DNA from: Falsihalocynthiibacter sp042445055
GTDB taxonomy: Bacteria > Pseudomonadota > Alphaproteobacteria > Rhodobacterales > Rhodobacteraceae
Reading direction: 5' to 3'
DNA length: 64,000 nucleotides
Assembly (NCBI RefSeq): GCF_042445055.1
Contig: NZ_CP170339.1
Location: forward strand, 1,736,001-1,800,000
Every line of letters begins with the position of its first letter. Position 1 is the stretch's first letter. Positions 1 to 7,985 of the stretch are shown here, piece after piece. Below the pieces are notes generated by a model. The model was not told where the DNA came from, searched no databases, and saw nothing but the letters and a program-made list of their open reading frames with translations. Made by a program: the position numbers and the translations under genes.

Positions 1-802
1 TCACACCTGCCGCTTTCGCTACTTCCGCCGCGGCTTCGAGACTTGCCTGGGGGGCGGCAATGATGCGGGTTTCTGCGTTATTGAACGCAGGGTGTTCTGG
101 CCCTGGGGTCTCTCCGTCGGGGCCGGTCAGGACTTCGCGCATGTGATCGGGCAGCTTGATATCGAAACGTTCAATAATCGCGAGGGCATCAGCAACGGTT
201 GATGTGTCTGGCACCGTCGGGCCCGAAGCAATAATCGACGGCGAATCCCCCGGTACATCGCTGATTGTGAGCGTCACAATACGCGCAGGTGCCGCCGCCA
301 CAGCAAGGCGGCCGCCCTTTATCGCGGAAAGGTGCTTGCGCAGTACATTCATCTCGTCAATTGCCGCGCCGGACTCCAAAAGAAGCTTGTTTAACAATTG
401 CTTGTCTTGAAGCGTTAAATCTCCCGCAGGGGCAGACATGAGCGAAGAACCCCCGCCAGAAATCAGACACAGCGCCAGATCGTCCGGCCCAAGCGAGTCG
501 ACAATCGCAAGGATTTCGCGCGCGGCATTCAGGCCCGCGTCGTCGGGGACAGGATGGCTTGCCTCAACAATCTTGATGCCTTCGCAAGGGAGTGACGCGC
601 CGTGTGGCACGATCACCAAGCCCTCACAAGCGCCCCATTCCGCTTCAACCGCCTGTGCCATACGCGCTGATGCTTTGCCAGCGCCAACAACCACGGTTCG
701 GCCCTTGGGGCGCTTCGGTAGGTATGCTGGTACGGCGGTAAAGGGATCTGCCGCCCATAGCGCGGCGTCAAATAGCGAGCGGAGAAATTTTTCTGGGGTC
801 AT
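1..802 (-). CDS. glycerate 2-kinase / hydroxypyruvate reductase family (TtuD/GckA), 5' part only
   Basis: The gene starts at the ATG whose complement lies at 800-802 and runs off the left edge of the window, so about 267 of an expected 420 or so residues are present. The translation has the family's N-terminal landmarks: a VVVGAGKASARMA motif near residue 45 and a CLISGGGSSLM motif near residue 130, which form the nucleotide- and glycerate-binding loops of the MOFRL/DUF4147 glycerate kinases. These enzymes phosphorylate D-glycerate to 2-phosphoglycerate; older annotation calls them hydroxypyruvate reductases. It appears to be transcribed alone, with a 135-base gap to the tRNA gene. The family assignment is firm; the exact substrate and any C-terminal oddity cannot be judged because the end is missing. 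Confidence 0.9.
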   Translation of the reverse strand, partial: MTPEKFLRSLFDAALWAADPFTAVPAYLPKRPKGRTVVVGAGKASARMAQAVEAEWGACEGLVIVPHGASLPCEGIKIVEASHPVPDDAGLNAAREILAIVDSLGPDDLALCLISGGGSSLMSAPAGDLTLQDKQLLNKLLLESGAAIDEMNVLRKHLSAIKGGRLAVAAAPARIVTLTISDVPGDSPSIIASGPTVPDTSTVADALAIIERFDIKLPDHMREVLTGPDGETPGPEHPAFNNAETRIIAAPQASLEAAAEVAKAAGV

Positions 803-937
803 GCTGATCTCGGTTGCGGAGGTTTGTTGATTTATGACGCATTCTAAGTATCTGTCAACAAAAGCAAACTAACCGGACCCTATGCGGTCGCAAATCACAC
901 TTGTGGCGCTTCACACCCCAAGCTACAAAGATCAAGC

Positions 938-1011
938 GCGGGTGTAGCTCAATGGTAGAGCAGCAGCTTCCCAAGCTGACGACGAGGGTTCGATTCCCTT
1001 CACCCGCTCCA
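938..1011 (+). tRNA. tRNA-Gly (anticodon CCC)
   Basis: A complete cloverleaf can be folded. The acceptor arm GCGGGTG (938-944) pairs with CACCCGC (1001-1007), the D stem is GCTC/GAGC, the anticodon loop is TTCCCAA with anticodon CCC, and the T arm is GAGGG-TTCGATT-CCCTT. The 3' CCA is encoded (1009-1011) after discriminator T. Base pair 27-43 is a G-A mismatch at the end of the anticodon stem. The tRNA reads GGG glycine codons. It lies convergent to the RamA-like gene, 17 bases from its stop. Confidence 0.95.
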
Positions 1012-1028
1012 ATCTCGATATCTGAGTG

Positions 1029-3110
1029 CTATCCGCGCCGACGTCTGCGGCGTTTGCCGCCGTCGCTTCCATCGCCAGCGTTATGGTTAACGTTTGGTAG
1101 GGTCACGATTGCGCCTAGATGCGGGAAACTGTCGGCCGCGTTGGGGATATTGGAGGCATTTACGAAATGCTCCTGAAAGCGCGGCTCAATCGCGGTTTCG
1201 ATTTTGTGGATAGCACGAACGGTTGTTTCAATTTCACGGCGCGCGTCTGTGTTGAGTAGGGCGATCCGCGCACCTGTACCCGCCGCGTTTCCAGCCGAGG
1301 TGACTTTGTCCAACGCGCAGTCGGGGATCATCCCCAAAATCATGGCGTGCTTGGGGCTGATATGGGCACCAAACGCCCCGCAGAGAACGATGCGATCGAC
1401 TGTATCGACCTCGAACTTATCCATAAGCAGCCGCGCACCCGAGTAGAGCGCCGCCTTGGCCATCTGAATTTCGCGTATATCTCGATTGGTGACAGTTATT
1501 TTGTCGCCGCCCAAATGCGTCGCGTCATAGAGAAGATAGGAATTGGTGCGCCCGTCGGCAAAGCAACGATCAGTTCCGACCTGTTCCGCCGAACCGATTA
1601 GGCCAGGGCCATCCACAATCCCAGCCATGCGCATTTCGGCGACACATTCGATAATACCAGAGCCGCAAATGCCCGTAACGCCCGTTGCCAGCGCGGCTTC
1701 TTCAAATCCAGCCTCGTTCGACCACAGATCAGAGCCGATGATTTTGAAACGCGGTTCCTTGGTGATGGGATCAATCTCGACCCGCTCAATCGCACCCGGG
1801 GCCGCGCGCTGGCCCGCAGAAATCTGCGCGCCCTCAAATGCTGGTCCTGTCGGAGAAGAGCACGCTAAAACACGGTTCTTATTGCCTAATATGATTTCGG
1901 CATTGGTCCCAACGTCGACGATGAGCACAAGGTCATCCGACTTTTCTGGTGCCTCGGAAAGTGCGACGGCAGCCGCATCCGCGCCAACGTGGCCAGCGAT
2001 GCAGGGTAACATATAGAGCGCCGCGTTTTCATGCAGCGGCAGGCCCACTTCATGCGCTGAGAGGTTGAGTGCATCCGAAGTTGCCAGCGCAAACGGTGCT
2101 TGCCCCAGTTCATAGGCATCAATCCCCAAAAAGAGGTGATGCATCACGGGGTTACAGACGATTGTTGCATCAATAATCCGCTCGGGCGCAATGCCTGCAT
2201 CCTTGGCCACATCGCGGCAGAGTTGCGCCATTCCCTCGCGCACGGCGGCAGTCATTTCTCCGCTGCCACCCTCATTCATCATGCCGTAACTGACGCGGCT
2301 CATCAGGTCTTCGCCGAATCGGATTTGAGGGTTCATAAGGCCCGCGCTGGCGACGACTTCGCCGGTTTCCAGATTGCAAAGGTGTCCCGCGATTGTTGTG
2401 GAGCCGAGATCAACGGCCAATCCGTAAAATGCTGTTTCGTCAAAGCCTTGTGCGATGTCGATAAGGCGTGGCGGAAGGCTGATCCCCGCGTTGTGGATGG
2501 TGCATGTCACCGACCATTCACCCTTGCGCAAACACTTTTGGAGGCGGGACAGAATAGGTAGCGTGGTTGTAACACCCTTGATATCCCACTGCTGCGCCAA
2601 CGCGTTTTGCAGGCGTTCAAAATCACCTGTCGGCTCGTGCATGTCGGGCTGTTCGACCTCAACCAATACACGCCGAATAGATGGCGCGAGGGTGATGTCT
2701 CGGGCTTCTGCGCGCTTGCGGACGACCTGCTTGTGAACTTGGCTTTCGGGCGGCACGTCGATGACAACATCGGTTTGGATTGTCGCCTGACAGCCCAAAC
2801 GTCGCCCCGAGATCAGCCCGCGAATACGGTCATAGCGGGCCTCGACCTCGTTAAAGGGCGAGAGCGCATCCTTGGCGACTGTGACCCCATGTTTGGAAAA
2901 CTCGCCATAAGAGGGAGCAACCTGACATTTGCTGCATTTACCGCGTCCACCACAAACAGAATCCAGATCAACGCCCAGCTTGCGCGCAGCCGTCAATACG
3001 GGCGTTCCCGCAGGGAAGTGACCGCGTTTTCCCGAAGGAGTGAAAATAACGAGGGGATCGGGCTTGCTTTGGCTCACGGGTGTTCTTTCTGTGGCAAACG
3101 AAAGGGGCAT
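1029..3110 (-). CDS. RamA/RACo-like corrinoid protein reductive activator (2Fe-2S + ASKHA ATPase)
   Basis: This 693-residue protein joins an N-terminal plant-type [2Fe-2S] domain (Cys53, Cys59, Cys62 and Cys107, pattern C-x5-C-x2-C...C) to a large C-terminal actin-like ASKHA (DUF4445) domain with phosphate loops at about 230 (VDLGSTTIAG) and 405 (VDVGTNAEI). Such proteins use ATP and a low-potential electron to return inactive cob(II)alamin on a methyltransferase to Co(I). It is last in a minus-strand operon after a CH3-THF:corrinoid methyltransferase and MTHF reductase, so the likely client is the B12 subunit of methionine synthesis. The tail ends in a run of six arginines. The start is uncertain: ATG at 3110 lies within a hairpin and has an AAGGGG ribosome site; a GTG at 3077 is the alternative. 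Family is sure; client is inferred. Confidence 0.9.
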   Translation of the reverse strand: MPLSFATERTPVSQSKPDPLVIFTPSGKRGHFPAGTPVLTAARKLGVDLDSVCGGRGKCSKCQVAPSYGEFSKHGVTVAKDALSPFNEVEARYDRIRGLISGRRLGCQATIQTDVVIDVPPESQVHKQVVRKRAEARDITLAPSIRRVLVEVEQPDMHEPTGDFERLQNALAQQWDIKGVTTTLPILSRLQKCLRKGEWSVTCTIHNAGISLPPRLIDIAQGFDETAFYGLAVDLGSTTIAGHLCNLETGEVVASAGLMNPQIRFGEDLMSRVSYGMMNEGGSGEMTAAVREGMAQLCRDVAKDAGIAPERIIDATIVCNPVMHHLFLGIDAYELGQAPFALATSDALNLSAHEVGLPLHENAALYMLPCIAGHVGADAAAVALSEAPEKSDDLVLIVDVGTNAEIILGNKNRVLACSSPTGPAFEGAQISAGQRAAPGAIERVEIDPITKEPRFKIIGSDLWSNEAGFEEAALATGVTGICGSGIIECVAEMRMAGIVDGPGLIGSAEQVGTDRCFADGRTNSYLLYDATHLGGDKITVTNRDIREIQMAKAALYSGARLLMDKFEVDTVDRIVLCGAFGAHISPKHAMILGMIPDCALDKVTSAGNAAGTGARIALLNTDARREIETTVRAIHKIETAIEPRFQEHFVNASNIPNAADSFPHLGAIVTLPNVNHNAGDGSDGGKRRRRRRG

Positions 3111-3121
3111 TTCTGCCCCTT
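3102..3121 (-). terminator. hairpin between pterin methyltransferase and ramA-like gene
   Basis: Read on the minus strand, AAGGGGC and GCCCCTT pair exactly around the 6-base loop AGAAAT and are followed by a short T-rich stretch. The hairpin lies 13 bases past the methyltransferase stop. The ATG at 3110 begins inside the loop and its ribosome site lies in the stem. It may act as an attenuator, a processing site or a control on translation start. Confidence 0.45.
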
Positions 3122-3134
3122 GTTGTAGTGCGCC

Positions 3135-4118
3135 CTAGCGGCGGCGTCCACCGCGGCGGCCACCGCTTCGCCCGCCACCTGCTGCTGAGGCTTTGGAGGC
3201 CTCGGCGAAAGGGGTGCCTGCTTCGACAGCATCCAGAATGCGGCTGAACTTGATCCATTCCGCGCCGTGCGGGTCCTTGTTGTTAAGGAAGTTCGCGGCA
3301 CGAATGGCTTCCATCTCAACGGGGCGCACAGGGTTCATAATCGCGCTGGTCATCCCAGCACCGATCGCCATAGGGAGGAACGCCGCGTTTACACCGTGGC
3401 GGTGCGGAAGGCCAAACGACACGTTTGAAGCACCGCAAGTTGTGTTTACGCCCAGTTCTTCGCGAAGGCGGCGCACGAGTGTAAAGACTTGCTGGCCAGC
3501 CGAAGCCATTGCGCCGATGGGCATAACCAGCGGATCAACAACGATGTCATGCGCGGGAATGCCGAAATCAGCGGCGCGCTCGACGATTTTCTTGGCAACG
3601 GCAAAACGGACTTCGGGATCTTCGGAAATACCCGTATCGTCATTCGAGATCGCAACCACCGGAACATTGTATTTCTTGACCAGCGGAAGAACCACCTCAA
3701 GACGGTCTTCTTCACCAGTGACAGAGTTCAAAAGCGGGCGGCCTTCGGCAGCCTCAAGACCCGCCTTGAGCGCATCAGGAACCGAGCTATCGATACATAA
3801 AGGAATGTCCACAATTGCTTGAACTCGCTCAATAAGTTCGCGCATCAATGGTGGCTCGACAAAGTTGTTGTCAGCATAGCGCGGGTCTTCGGCCATCTTA
3901 TTGGAGAAGACAGCACCGGAGTTGATATCCAGAATATTCGCACCACAAAGCGCCTGTTCGATGGCGTCTTTTTCAATTGTCGAGAAGTCCCCAAGCTCAA
4001 GCTCGGCGGCAAGCTTCTTGCGGCCTGTAGGGTTAATCCGTTCGCCGATCACGCAAAAGGGTTCGTCAAAGCCGATGATGGCTGTCTTGGATTTACTTTC
4101 AACGACGGTACGGGTCAT
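3135..4118 (-). CDS. methyltetrahydrofolate:corrinoid methyltransferase, pterin-binding (MetH middle-domain type)
   Basis: The 327-residue protein is a stand-alone pterin-binding TIM barrel of the dihydropteroate synthase/MetH family. The opening VIGERINPTGRKK (about 22-34) and the ANILDINSG motif near residue 60 match the CH3-THF sites of MetH and AcsE, and NDDT and TCGASNVSFG motifs follow. It transfers the methyl group of 5-methyl-THF to a corrinoid protein. It lies between MTHF reductase, which makes its substrate, and the RamA-like reactivator. No homocysteine or B12 domain is attached. The C-terminus carries an added Gly/Arg-rich tail (GGGRSGGRRGGRRR) outside the barrel. The reaction is well supported by family; the role in methionine synthesis is inferred. 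Confidence 0.9.
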   Translation of the reverse strand: MTRTVVESKSKTAIIGFDEPFCVIGERINPTGRKKLAAELELGDFSTIEKDAIEQALCGANILDINSGAVFSNKMAEDPRYADNNFVEPPLMRELIERVQAIVDIPLCIDSSVPDALKAGLEAAEGRPLLNSVTGEEDRLEVVLPLVKKYNVPVVAISNDDTGISEDPEVRFAVAKKIVERAADFGIPAHDIVVDPLVMPIGAMASAGQQVFTLVRRLREELGVNTTCGASNVSFGLPHRHGVNAAFLPMAIGAGMTSAIMNPVRPVEMEAIRAANFLNNKDPHGAEWIKFSRILDAVEAGTPFAEASKASAAGGGRSGGRRGGRRR

Positions 4119-4138
4119 GGAGTGTCCTTATGGGGTAC

Positions 4139-5062
4139 TTATTGTGCCGGAATGGCAGAGTTTGCGTTGGTTTGGGCAAGCGCCCAATTGGCGTTGGTTG
4201 TAATGCCACCCAAGGGGAAGAAATGCAATGATTTCAGCGCGGTCTCGGGGTAGGTTGATTTATATTGTGCAAGATCACGCACGAGGTCATCCGGTGTAAA
4301 CGGGCGCACAAGTTTGCTGACGTCGCGGGCGCGTTTCTGAAGCACCGAGAGTGATGGTCCGACGCCACAGGCAATAGCGAACCGAATGAGCGTCTGAAGT
4401 TTCGCGGGCCCCGCAACGCCAAGGTTTACGGGCATCGAAATATCATTCTCCGCAAGGCGCTCAAGCCATTGTGTGACTGGATCTGCGGCAAATGCGAACT
4501 GGGTAACGATGGACATTGGGATGCCTGATTGCCGGCTGAAATTCTGCTTCCAGCGCAGCGCATTCATGACGATCTCTTCGCCGCCGTTTGGATCAATATC
4601 ACGATTCCCCTCAGGGTGGCCCGCAATGAACAGATGTTTGAACCCGTCAAAGCATCCCGTTTCGAGAAGCTGCATGGAGCTATCGAAGGCGCCTTCTGCA
4701 TCCTTTACGCCACCCGCCAGAACAAGCGCCTGATCAACACCTGCTTCGCCCTGATAGCGAGCAATCCAGTCCGCGAGCATGGCGCGGTCCTGAATGATGC
4801 GCGCGGGGAAGTGCGGAACCACCTGCATCCCATCACGCGCGAGCCTTGCTGCGGTTTCAACCATCTCAGAGATGGGCGTTCCCGCGATATGCGCCACGTA
4901 AACGCGGGTGTCTTGAGGGAGGAGGGCCGTGAAATCATCGACTTTGGCTGCCGTACGGGGCATCACCTCGATGGAATAATCCTCCATCAGGGCGCTCACC
5001 TCACGCGGTACGGTGATGTGGCGTTCGATATTTACTGGACGCTTGAAAGACAAAAGCGACAT
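4139..5062 (-). CDS. methylenetetrahydrofolate reductase family protein
   Basis: A protein of 307 residues related to the FAD-dependent MetF barrel, which reduces 5,10-methylene-THF to 5-methyl-THF. Visible motifs are VYVAHIAGT in the first third, ALVLAGGVKDAEG and the FIAGHPEGN motif that resembles the folate-binding loop of MetF. The ATG at 5062 is chosen over a TTG at 5074 because a strong GGAGGG ribosome site sits just before it. It is second in the operon, 24 bases after the small gene upstream and 20 bases before the pterin methyltransferase, so product passes straight to the next enzyme. It is divergent from E. coli MetF, so the electron donor is not clear. Confidence 0.85.
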   Translation of the reverse strand: MSLLSFKRPVNIERHITVPREVSALMEDYSIEVMPRTAAKVDDFTALLPQDTRVYVAHIAGTPISEMVETAARLARDGMQVVPHFPARIIQDRAMLADWIARYQGEAGVDQALVLAGGVKDAEGAFDSSMQLLETGCFDGFKHLFIAGHPEGNRDIDPNGGEEIVMNALRWKQNFSRQSGIPMSIVTQFAFAADPVTQWLERLAENDISMPVNLGVAGPAKLQTLIRFAIACGVGPSLSVLQKRARDVSKLVRPFTPDDLVRDLAQYKSTYPETALKSLHFFPLGGITTNANWALAQTNANSAIPAQ

Positions 5063-5086
5063 GGTTCCCTCCAAAGTGAAAGCGGG

Positions 5087-5383
5087 CTAGGCCCACCCGT
5101 TATTGGAAATCAGCGTCTTGAGGCGTTCGCGATCATATTCCAGTTCGAGCGCATCGGCCTTGGCTTGAGCGGCTTCCTGGTCCTGTCCTTCAACCTCGAC
5201 GGGGTCGGCTTTGCGCCATTCCGCGAGGTATTCGTCCGTTCCCGCCGCTCCGGATTTCATTGCTGCGCGATCAATCGCTTGTTCAAACCGCTCAGAGAGC
5301 TGAATTTTAACACCACGACGACCACGACCAACGATAACCTGTGCGGGAATATCCCGCCAATAAACGATGGTGACCTTAGCCAT
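5087..5383 (-). CDS. small conserved protein of the 'virulence factor' (PF13769-like) family
   Basis: Ninety-eight residues, with no signal peptide or membrane helix. It begins MAKVTIVYWRDIPAQVIVG and has a helical, acidic C-terminal half (about 50-90). I recognise it as the small protein that accompanies MTHF reductase in Rhodobacterales and is labelled 'virulence factor' in databases, a name without known biochemical meaning. ATG at 5383 is preferred over 5401 because AGAAGGGA lies upstream. As first gene of the operon it is a candidate accessory subunit of the divergent MTHF reductase or of the methyl-transfer system. This is inference from position only. Confidence 0.75.
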   Translation of the reverse strand: MAKVTIVYWRDIPAQVIVGRGRRGVKIQLSERFEQAIDRAAMKSGAAGTDEYLAEWRKADPVEVEGQDQEAAQAKADALELEYDRERLKTLISNNGWA

Positions 5384-5657
5384 TGCTGATTCCCTTCTCA
5401 CTTAAATGTAGGAAGCCAGCGCGGGATTTCATGGTCGGTTTTCGACCTGACACCTCAATTTCGCGACTTCTCACCGGATCGTGCATTCTTGTTGTACCCA
5501 TAGAGGCTTGGACTGTGTTGCGCCACAGCGTGTCATAGGAAAAATCTTCATGTTGATTATGAGGGCGGCAATTCCGCGTCGTAACGGCGGGTCGCGCCTT
5601 GCGTCCGAGCGCTCAAGAGCTTACTTTGGGGGTAACTCGATATGAAAGGGCGTAGAT

Positions 5658-6770
5658 ATGACGCCCAAGCGTCCCAATGGTGCGGGCGCGGTCCCTAAAA
5701 CGGTTGATTCCCCTGCGCCAAAACAGAACGAATCCGTTCCGCTCTATGCGGCACTGGATTTAGGAACAAACAGCTGTCGCATGCTCGTTGCGCGCCCAAA
5801 AGGTGCGCAGTTCGAGGTGGTTGATAGCTTCTCGAAGTCGGTACAGCTCGGTTCCGGGCTTGAGGCTTCGGGCCGTTTGTCGCGTGGGTCCATCGCGCGG
5901 ACCGTGCAGGCCATGCGCATTTGTCAAAAGAAGCTGCGGCGCCACAACGTCAAACGTATGCGCCTTGTGGCAACAGAGGCCTGTCGCCGCGCAAGTAATG
6001 GCAACGAACTGATTGCCCGCGTAAAGCGAGAAACCGGGCTCAAGCTCGAAATCATCCCCGCACAAGAAGAAGCCCGCCTTGCCGTCATAAGTTGTGCGCC
6101 CCTCATGAGCCACAAGACCGAGCAATTGCTTGTGGTGGATATCGGCGGCGGCAGTACAGAGCTTGTTTGGCTAGATGTCGCGCATTTGCGTAAAAGCGAG
6201 CGGAAACAGGCGATTATGCAGGTTTCTCACGGCTTCCGCAAAGGCCAGATGCGCGAGGGGAAGGCGCGAATTGTGGACTGGATTTCGGTTCCCCTTGGCG
6301 TGGCAACATTGCGGGATCAGTTCATGGATGTGGACGATGATGCTGCGCGTTTCGCGCTAATGAGTTGGTTTTTCGAAGAGAAGCTGGCGGATTTCGCACC
6401 CTATATCTCCGAGCACGTACGCGAAGGTTTTCAGATCATCGGCACGTCGGGCACCGTTACGACGGTCGCTGCCAGCCACCTTAATTTGCGACGCTATGAT
6501 CGCAATAAGGTTGATGGTCTTCAGATGACGAGCGACGAGATTGATGCCGTCATTCAGGACTATCTGGCGCTTGGTCCCGCAGGGCGCCGCGCCGATCCGC
6601 GTATTGGTAAAGATCGTCAGGCCCTGATAATGTCGGGTGCTGCGATCCTTCAGGCCTTGCTGCGGATATGGCCAACGGATAAATTATCAGTTGCGGATCG
6701 CGGTTTGCGCGAAGGGCTGTTATATGCCCTCATGAGCGCAGATGGCGTGCTAATAGATGAGGCCGATTAA
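5658..6770 (+). CDS. Ppx/GppA family exopolyphosphatase / pppGpp phosphohydrolase
   Basis: The 370-residue protein belongs to the ASKHA phosphatase family. It has the N-terminal phosphate-1 motif ALDLGTNSCRML (about 32-43), the VVDIGGGSTEL phosphate-2 motif (about 160-170) and a late GTSGTVTTVA adenosine-type motif. It lacks the long C-terminal HD domain of E. coli Ppx and so resembles the short alphaproteobacterial form. Members remove terminal phosphate from polyphosphate or convert pppGpp to ppGpp; the sequence alone does not choose. The gene directly abuts rlmE with no intergenic base, so the two are co-transcribed. Confidence 0.9.
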   Translation: MTPKRPNGAGAVPKTVDSPAPKQNESVPLYAALDLGTNSCRMLVARPKGAQFEVVDSFSKSVQLGSGLEASGRLSRGSIARTVQAMRICQKKLRRHNVKRMRLVATEACRRASNGNELIARVKRETGLKLEIIPAQEEARLAVISCAPLMSHKTEQLLVVDIGGGSTELVWLDVAHLRKSERKQAIMQVSHGFRKGQMREGKARIVDWISVPLGVATLRDQFMDVDDDAARFALMSWFFEEKLADFAPYISEHVREGFQIIGTSGTVTTVAASHLNLRRYDRNKVDGLQMTSDEIDAVIQDYLALGPAGRRADPRIGKDRQALIMSGAAILQALLRIWPTDKLSVADRGLREGLLYALMSADGVLIDEAD

Positions 6771-7562
6771 ATGGCGCAAGGTTCAGGAAAAGACGGCTCT
6801 GGTCGTAGAAAACGCGGCCAAGGCGTAAATGGTCCGGGGACACGTGGCAGCTCAGGTCGCGGGTTGCGGGATTTGCGCGTCAAGGTAAAGAGCGCAAGAG
6901 GGCGCAAGCTTTCGTCGACGCTCTGGCTTGAACGCCAGTTGAACGACCCCTATGTCAAACGCGCTGGGGCCGATGGGTACCGTGGGCGTGCGGCCTATAA
7001 GATATTGGAACTGGACGATAAGTTCCGTTTTCTCGTGCCGGGAGCGCGTGTTGTGGATCTAGGCTGTGCTCCGGGTGGTTGGTGTCAGGTAGCTGTGCGC
7101 CGCGTGAACGCACTTGGCGAGAAAAAGGGCAAGGCAATCGGAACCGTACTTGGGGTTGACCTTCAAGAGGTGGAGCCAATTGCCGGTGCTGAAATCCATG
7201 TGCTCGATTTCCTTGAGAATGACGCGGATGAGAAAGTCAAAGGCTGGCTCAATGGGCGCGCGAATGTTGTCATGAGCGATATGGCGGCGTCGGCCTCGGG
7301 CCACAAACAGACCGATCACAACCGTATTATGGCCTTGTGCGAGGCTGCGGCATACTTCGCATTTGATGTGCTTGAAGAGGACGGGACCTTCGTAGCCAAG
7401 GTCCTTGCGGGTGGTGCAGAAGACTATCTGCAAAAAATTCTGCGGATTAAGTTTAAGAAGGTCAGCTATGTAAAACCCCCCGCAAGCCGCGCCGATAGCT
7501 CGGAGAAGTTTATCGTCGCAACCGGTTTTCGTGGGGCAACAAAATTGGAAGAAGAGGATTAG
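6771..7562 (+). CDS. rlmE: 23S rRNA (uridine-2552-2'-O)-methyltransferase RlmE (FtsJ/RrmJ)
   Basis: A 263-residue SAM-dependent 2'-O-methyltransferase. After a basic Gly/Arg-rich N-terminal extension of about 45 residues comes RAAYKILELDDKF, the VVDLGCAPGGWCQVA SAM-binding motif I, DMAASASGHKQTDH and FVAKVLAGG, matching the K-D-K-E tetrad of the FtsJ family. It methylates U2552 in the A loop of 23S rRNA late in 50S assembly. It starts immediately after the Ppx stop codon. The N-terminal extension is typical of alphaproteobacterial homologues. Confidence 0.93.
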   Translation: MAQGSGKDGSGRRKRGQGVNGPGTRGSSGRGLRDLRVKVKSARGRKLSSTLWLERQLNDPYVKRAGADGYRGRAAYKILELDDKFRFLVPGARVVDLGCAPGGWCQVAVRRVNALGEKKGKAIGTVLGVDLQEVEPIAGAEIHVLDFLENDADEKVKGWLNGRANVVMSDMAASASGHKQTDHNRIMALCEAAAYFAFDVLEEDGTFVAKVLAGGAEDYLQKILRIKFKKVSYVKPPASRADSSEKFIVATGFRGATKLEEED

Positions 7563-7589
7563 GGCCCTCTTCTAACCTGTTGTTTGTAA

Positions 7590-7976
7590 TCAAATTCCGC
7601 TCAAATCACGCAAGATAGGGCAGTCGGGCCGATCATCACCCGCGCATTTGTTTACCAGATCGCCGAGTGTGTCTCGCATTGTCTTTAGCTCCGCGATTTT
7701 TCGGTCAATCTCGTTCAGATGCTCTGTCGCTAGGAGCTTAACATCCGCACTCTCGCGGGTGTCATCTTCGTAGAGAGATAACAGCGTTCTGCAATCCTGT
7801 ATGCTAAACCCAAGCCCTCGGGCACGCCCCAAAAACTGAAGTTTGTGCTGGTCGCTCTCGACAAAAACTCGATACCCGTTGGCGTCGCGTTTGGGCTTAA
7901 TCAGGTTTATCTCTTCGTAATAACGTATTGTTTTTGCGGGAAGTTGTGTGCGTTCGGCAATCTCGCCAATATTCAT
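7590..7976 (-). CDS. cueR: MerR-family copper-responsive regulator CueR
   Basis: A protein of 128 residues with the winged-helix MerR N-terminus (MNIGEIAERTQLPAKTIRYYEE), a long dimerisation helix and the Cu(I)-binding pair of cysteines in a CAGDDRPDC loop near the C-terminus, spaced as in CueR. It senses cytoplasmic Cu(I) (also Ag/Au) and activates promoters with overlong 19-base spacers. It lies 9 bases downstream of copA on the same strand, so regulator and pump share one transcript and the CueR-type promoter in front of copA gives autoregulation. The short spacing and the cysteine loop make the call strong. Confidence 0.92.
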   Translation of the reverse strand: MNIGEIAERTQLPAKTIRYYEEINLIKPKRDANGYRVFVESDQHKLQFLGRARGLGFSIQDCRTLLSLYEDDTRESADVKLLATEHLNEIDRKIAELKTMRDTLGDLVNKCAGDDRPDCPILRDLSGI

Positions 7977-7985
7977 CTTTGCCTC

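Noticed and set aside
156..830. Two short plus-strand frames at the left edge
   Set aside because: The minus strand encodes a recognisable glycerate kinase over the same bases.
938..1011. tRNA-Gly as an integration site for a mobile element
   Set aside because: No integrase, no repeated 3' tRNA end and ordinary chromosomal genes on both sides.
5384..5657. Cobalamin or SAM riboswitch before the methyl-transfer operon
   Set aside because: Searched by eye for B12-box, SAM-II and SAM/SAH-type sequences; only a small 5-base-pair hairpin (5433-5447) was seen.
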